NCBI GenBank assembly: GCA_964508975.1
Contig: CAZDVQ010000010.1
Span: forward strand, 1 to 64,000
DNA from: CAZDVQ01 sp964508975
GTDB lineage: Bacteria > Bacteroidota > Bacteroidia > Chitinophagales > Saprospiraceae
Direction: 5' to 3'
Length of the DNA: 64,000 bases
A program made the position numbers and the translations under genes. Under the pieces are notes generated by a model. That model saw only the letters and a list, made by a program, of their open reading frames with translations. It was not told the DNA's origin and did not search any database. Positions 60,551-64,000 of this stretch are shown piece by piece (position 1 is the first letter of the stretch; the number at the start of each line of letters is the position of its first letter).

Positions 60551-61120
60551 ATGACACAAGAACCCATACTGCACTTTGAAACTAGGGCCGAATGGAGGGC
60601 TTGGCTAGAGCATAATTTTGATACACAGCAGGCTGCCTGGCTGGTATATGCTAAAAAAGCATCGGGTAAACACCGCATTGCATACAATGATGCCGTGGAA
60701 GAAGCCCTTTGCTTCGGCTGGATAGATAGCACCGTCAAGTCCTTGGACGAGGAGCACACCATGCAGCGTTTTACCCCGAGAAACCCCAAAAGTTCTTTTT
60801 CACAACCCAATATAGAGCGACTCAAATGGTTATCCAACAATGGTTTAATTCATAGTTCCGTGCTTGATAAAGTTCAGGCAGTTATAGCCCAAAGCTTTGT
60901 CTTCCCGAAGGATATTCTAGATGCATTACAAAAAGATAAAGCTACCTGGGATAATTATGTAAAGTTCTCGGAGTCCTATAAACGCATTCGGGTGGCCTAT
61001 ATTGACAGCGCTAGAAAAAGGCCGGAGGAGTTTGCCAAGCGTCTCGCTAACTTTATAGAAAAAACACACGACAATAAATTGATTGCTGGCTTTGGCGGGA
61101 TTGATAAGTACTATACTTAA
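60551..61120 (+). CDS. YdeI/OmpD-associated family protein
   Basis: The 189-residue protein starts at ATG 60551, the usual family opening (ILHFETRAEWRAWLEHNFD). Other family patterns are AAWLVYAKKASGKHRIAYNDAVEEALCFGWIDSTVKSLDE (broken) and RFTPRNPKSSFSQPNIERLKWL. Such proteins are called bacteriocin-protection proteins in some Gram-positives; the role here is unknown. An upstream in-frame ATG at 60497 would add 18 residues spanning the C12 tract (PPPP), so tract length could switch that form on or off. Confidence 0.85.
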   Translation: MTQEPILHFETRAEWRAWLEHNFDTQQAAWLVYAKKASGKHRIAYNDAVEEALCFGWIDSTVKSLDEEHTMQRFTPRNPKSSFSQPNIERLKWLSNNGLIHSSVLDKVQAVIAQSFVFPKDILDALQKDKATWDNYVKFSESYKRIRVAYIDSARKRPEEFAKRLANFIEKTHDNKLIAGFGGIDKYYT

Positions 61121-61179
61121 GTGGCGCTATTTGTAGCTGCCCGTAGGGCAGGGTAAAGAGATGTGCCCTAATCATTTAC

Positions 61180-61279
61180 TTGTGGGACTTTGGCGACTCC
61201 TGTGCGACATTACTGCGATAATAGCCAAATCCTAGGTACATCGCTTGTCCAGGTCCTTAATGTCGCACAAGTCCCACAA
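61180..61279. repeat. Small inverted-repeat element (TTGTGGGACTT ends)
   Basis: TTGTGGGACTT...GTGCGACATTA (61180-61212) is inverted at TAATGTCGCACAAGTCCCACAA (61258-61279). The left arm has a 10-12 base insertion (TGGCGACTCC). It lies in a 470-bp gene-free stretch with no ORF. Confidence 0.75.
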
Positions 61280-61326
61280 TATGTAGCTGAATGGCGAGCA
61301 AAGCTGTTGTGCCACCGCAATGCTTC

Positions 61327-61431
61327 GCGTTAGCTGGCCGGAGGGCGCCGCGCAGCGGCGGTGCGCAGCACGGAGCGATTAGCGAACCCCGTAGGACAGC
61401 GGCGACGCCAGCGGCGGCGCAACGCCCAAAA
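61327..61431 (-). repeat. Family A repeat, copy 18
   Basis: It reads on the minus strand from TTTTTGGGCGTTGCGCCGCC to GGCCAGCTAACGC. Right of it are AT words (AATGATGAAAGG, AATGATTAAACGATGAAATGAG). Confidence 0.85.
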
Positions 61432-61590
61432 AGAAAAAATGATGAAAGGAAAAAATGATTAAACGATGAAATGAGTAAAGAGCAAACGATGGTTTTGGAA
61501 ATTTTGCTTACCTTCGATTTTGAGTATTGCCATGTAGTACATGGTTTATCACGGGTCTAATTAATTAATGGCCGAAAAGTTAACACTTTC

Positions 61591-62340
61591 ATGAAACAAC
61601 ACCCACGTCACATATTCATAGTACTCGTCCTGCCTTGTTTTTTGATGCATTGCAGTAACCCGCCCGATAAACTATCGGAAACCAATGATATAGCCCTTGC
61701 TGCTCAAGACAGCCCCAGCGTAGTTGTTTCGCCCGATTCTGCCGATCCTATTCATGCGAAAGCGATTGACCAAGCAGTTGCTAAAAAGCCTGAAAAAAAG
61801 ACTTTCCGCGTCAAATCATTTGAAACGAGCTATACCTGGGAAGGCAAGCAGTACCGCATGAAAGTGGACGAAAATGTGCTGGGCCTGGTTAAAAACCATA
61901 CGGATGTACTCAGCGTGTCGGACGAGGTGTTTTACCGGATGTTCCCCGACGGGCATTTTGGGGCCGAGATGTGCTACTACACGGCTATGCCTGCTGGGCA
62001 ACATCGTAAATACCAGCAATTAGCCCGCAGTATCGGTTTCGATGATATTGCGTACCGCTGTTTTGTGGAGCATAATGGCACAACATCCGGCCAACTCTTG
62101 ATGCCAAGCCTCACTGTGCGCTTCAACGATAGATTGCAGGATGAAGTGGATCAAATCCTGCAAAACGACAAGATTGCTTCCGTCATATATGTTGAGGTGC
62201 TCAACACCTACACGGTTTTCCCGAAAAGTATTGCCGCCGCAGATATTGTGAAACTGCACAACTGGCTCTCCTCGTTTGAGCGAACGGATGTAAGTTATAA
62301 TTTTGGCTCTTGTGATAATAATGATGTGCCGTATGATTAA
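61591..62340 (+). CDS. Lipoprotein of unknown function
   Basis: The 249-residue protein has a lipobox (LPCFLMHC, lipid Cys ~22). A Ser/Pro/Asp/Ala-rich linker follows (~25-70), then a globular part: WEGKQYRMKVDENVLGLVKN, DEVFYRMFPDGHFGAEMCYYTA and a C-terminal SVIYVEVLNTYTVFPKS. I do not recognise the family. It is probably anchored in the inner or outer membrane facing the periplasm. Confidence 0.72.
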   Translation: MKQHPRHIFIVLVLPCFLMHCSNPPDKLSETNDIALAAQDSPSVVVSPDSADPIHAKAIDQAVAKKPEKKTFRVKSFETSYTWEGKQYRMKVDENVLGLVKNHTDVLSVSDEVFYRMFPDGHFGAEMCYYTAMPAGQHRKYQQLARSIGFDDIAYRCFVEHNGTTSGQLLMPSLTVRFNDRLQDEVDQILQNDKIASVIYVEVLNTYTVFPKSIAAADIVKLHNWLSSFERTDVSYNFGSCDNNDVPYD

Positions 62341-62344
62341 ATTT

Positions 62345-62454
62345 AGGGGGCGCCCCGGTGTGCTTTGCACACCGTCGCTATGCTCCGGGGCTCGCTATTC
62401 GCTCGGCCCGCGTTGCGGTCTGGCCTTCGGCCACCCCTTCGCAGCGCTGGCGCA
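62345..62454 (+). repeat. Family A repeat, copy 19
   Basis: It starts AGGGGGCGCCCCGGTG, five bases after the lipoprotein stop, and ends CAGCGCTGGCGC. The stems again differ from other copies (GGTGTGCTTTGCACACC). Confidence 0.8.
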
Positions 62455-62497
62455 ACAGCTAATACCAATATTGCCTAGAATTGGTGATTTTACCCAC

Positions 62498-62600
62498 TTT
62501 CAGCCCTTTACCCATTTTTACCTGCTTAGGAAAATGGTGATTTTACCCTTTTTCGCCCATTTTCAGCCCTTTACCCATTTTTACCTGTTTAGGAAAATAG
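62498..62600. repeat. 40-bp direct repeat pair
   Basis: TTTCAGCCCTTTACCCATTT... starting at 62498 recurs at 62561, with two differences over 40 bases. Similar degenerate TTTACCC words occur at 53930-54000. Confidence 0.85.
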
Positions 62601-62617
62601 CTGAAAGCTATTTTCCT
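62591..62617. promoter_or_regulatory. Perfect palindrome before aminotransferase gene
   Basis: AGGAAAATAGCT and AGCTATTTTCCT are separated by GAA. It lies 42 bases upstream of the ATG at 62660. It may be an operator, attenuator or weak terminator. Confidence 0.5.
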
Positions 62618-62659
62618 AAACTTTACCTACTTTCGCGGCGGATTAAAACTTGAAAAGCC

Positions 62660-63871
62660 ATGCCACAAATTTCACGACGCGGCAGCGAAATGCCCGCTTC
62701 CCCTATCCGTAAACTTGTTCCTTTTGCCGAGGCCGCCAAAGCCCGCGGTGTTAAAATTTATCACCTCAATATTGGCCAACCCGATATTAAAACGCCACCA
62801 GCTGCCCTGGAGGCCGTGCGCAACGCTAAAATTGAAGTGTTGGAATATAGCCACTCGGCTGGTTTTGAATCCTACCGCCGTAAACTCACCGGCTATTACA
62901 AAAGCATCGGCGTTAACGTTGACCACACCGAAATCATGATTACCACCGGTGGCTCTGAAGCCCTGTTGTTTGGCATGATGAGCTGCTTAAATGCTGGCGA
63001 TGAAGTAATTGTACCCGAACCTTTTTACGCCAATTACAACGGTTTTGCCCGTGCTGGCGATATCGTGGTTAAACCCATCACCGCTCGCATCGAAGATGGT
63101 TTTGCCTTGCCGCCCATGTCGGATTTTGAAGCCTGTATTACCCCTAAAACCAAGGCTATCCTCATTTGTAACCCAGGTAATCCAACGGGTTGTTTGTACT
63201 CGCGCGAGGAATTGGAGCAATTGAAAGACATCGTATTACGCCATGACCTTTTCTTGTTTGCCGACGAGGTGTATCGTGAGTTTTGCTATGATGGACAAAG
63301 CTTTACCTCTATCATGCAGTTGGAAGGCTTGGAGCAAAATGCCATTATAGTTGATTCTATTTCAAAACGTTACAGCGCTTGTGGCGCTCGTATTGGTGCT
63401 TTGGTGACACATAATAAAGATGTGTACAATGCCGCGATGAAATTTGCACAAGCGCGTTTAAGTCCGCCAACCCTGGAGCAAATCCTCGGTGAAGCAACCT
63501 TGGATACGCCCAATTCATACATCGAAGAGGTAATTGAAGAGTATAGCTCACGCCGCGACATCATGGTGGAAGGGCTCCGTAGTATCCCGGGTGTGGTTTG
63601 CCCTAACCCAGGTGGTGCCTTTTACGCGATGGTTAAACTCCCCATCGACGACTCAGACAAATTCTGCCAATGGATGCTCGAATCCTTTAACCACAACGGC
63701 GAAACCGTAATGATGGCCCCAGGCACAGGATTCTATGCCACACCAGGCCTCGGTAAACAAGAAGTTCGCATCGCGTACGTCTTGAAAAAAGAAGACCTGA
63801 AAGCCGCCATTACTGTGTTGGCCGAAGGTTTGAAAGCATATCAATCGGTTATGGCTGCTGCATCGGCATAA
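62660..63871 (+). CDS. Class I/II pyridoxal-phosphate aminotransferase
   Basis: The 403-residue protein has the fold-type I aminotransferase pattern: YHLNIGQPDIKTP, ITTGGSEALLFGM, VPEPFYANYNGF, LICNPGNPTGCLYS, FADEVYREFCYDG, and the PLP lysine in DSISKRYSACGARIG. An Arg for the substrate carboxyl lies near EVRIAYVLK. The class covers aspartate, aromatic and related transaminases; the exact amino acid cannot be set. hutI begins 10 bases later and is probably in the same operon, suggesting a link to amino-acid breakdown. Confidence 0.92.
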   Translation: MPQISRRGSEMPASPIRKLVPFAEAAKARGVKIYHLNIGQPDIKTPPAALEAVRNAKIEVLEYSHSAGFESYRRKLTGYYKSIGVNVDHTEIMITTGGSEALLFGMMSCLNAGDEVIVPEPFYANYNGFARAGDIVVKPITARIEDGFALPPMSDFEACITPKTKAILICNPGNPTGCLYSREELEQLKDIVLRHDLFLFADEVYREFCYDGQSFTSIMQLEGLEQNAIIVDSISKRYSACGARIGALVTHNKDVYNAAMKFAQARLSPPTLEQILGEATLDTPNSYIEEVIEEYSSRRDIMVEGLRSIPGVVCPNPGGAFYAMVKLPIDDSDKFCQWMLESFNHNGETVMMAPGTGFYATPGLGKQEVRIAYVLKKEDLKAAITVLAEGLKAYQSVMAAASA

Positions 63872-63881
63872 AATTCAAACT

Positions 63882-64000
63882 ATGCTTCTGGTAAAAAACA
63901 TTGGTACACTTTTTTTCCACCAGGCTGGCTCTGGGCGTTTGCGCAAAGGAGCCGATATGCGCGTGGTGGAAACTATCCATAATGCTTGGCTGGCTGCCGA
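63882..64000 (+). CDS. hutI: Imidazolonepropionase, 5' end only
   Basis: Thirty-nine residues are visible before the window ends. The pattern LLVKNIGTLFFHQAG then LRKGADMRVVETIHNAWLAA matches the start of HutI, the amidohydrolase that opens the imidazolone ring in histidine breakdown. The catalytic metal site lies beyond the window. Its spacing of 10 bases from the aminotransferase suggests an operon. Confidence 0.78.
   Translation, partial: MLLVKNIGTLFFHQAGSGRLRKGADMRVVETIHNAWLAA

Overview
The window comes from a member of the Bacteroidota. The signs are several secreted proteins with type IX secretion (T9SS) C-terminal sorting domains, a gldC gliding gene, a bacillithiol gene (bshC), an S9 dipeptidyl peptidase, head-GIN and FISUMP domain proteins, and repeated matches to the phylum's TAnnTTTG -7 promoter box a short way upstream of genes. 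The family cannot be fixed from sequence alone. A run of 100 N at 50455-50554 marks an assembly gap inside a repeat.

Layout. 1-11510: two divergent giant repeat adhesin-like proteins (the left one runs off the window). 11511-12796: gene-free repeat region. 12797-18444: small secreted protein, Sfp-type phosphopantetheinyl transferase, ABC-F ATPase, CDF metal transporter, DOPA-type dioxygenase. 18449-21682: B12/radical SAM protein and an Rpn-like PD-(D/E)XK nuclease on the minus strand. 21961-24858: tandem pair of VCBS/T9SS proteins. 25299-31104: minus-strand TIGR03032 protein, DPP IV, then bshC-sixA-small membrane protein. 31290-33215: transglutaminase-like TPR protein and DoxX. 33414-39501: trxB, tRNA-Leu(CAG), a small protein, a 909-residue T9SS type-B protein, M20 peptidase. 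39794-41219: GNAT, a mobile inverted-repeat element and a truncated gene. 41246-49367: secreted proteins, a DoxX/lipoprotein/GIN/AraC-like cluster, muconolactone-isomerase-like protein, a metalloprotease, a FISUMP protein and a MATE exporter. 49376-50609: a DUF559 nuclease gene flanked by inverted repeat arrays. 50609-53355: DUF6891-DinB-gldC-xseA operon. 54077-58579: PIN toxin-antitoxin pair, MuiA-like protein, YgiQ. 59360-60443: a DpnI-like restriction enzyme with a DpnD-like partner. 60551-64000: YdeI-like protein, lipoprotein, aminotransferase and the start of hutI.

The most unusual content is between the genes. At least 19 copies of a ~100-280 bp GC-rich palindrome-rich element (family A) sit only in intergenic gaps, in both orientations. 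They keep their end motifs and their stem-loop layout while the stem sequences change. A second palindromic family (B) forms inverted arrays around the DUF559 nuclease gene. Two apparently identical ~285 bp MITE-like elements with matching terminal inverted repeats and target-site duplications are each inserted in the end of a family A copy; one lies just upstream of the DpnI cassette. A gene remnant starts exactly where another family A copy ends. Together these suggest a genome whose intergenic regions are being reworked by small, nuclease-associated, non-coding mobile elements.
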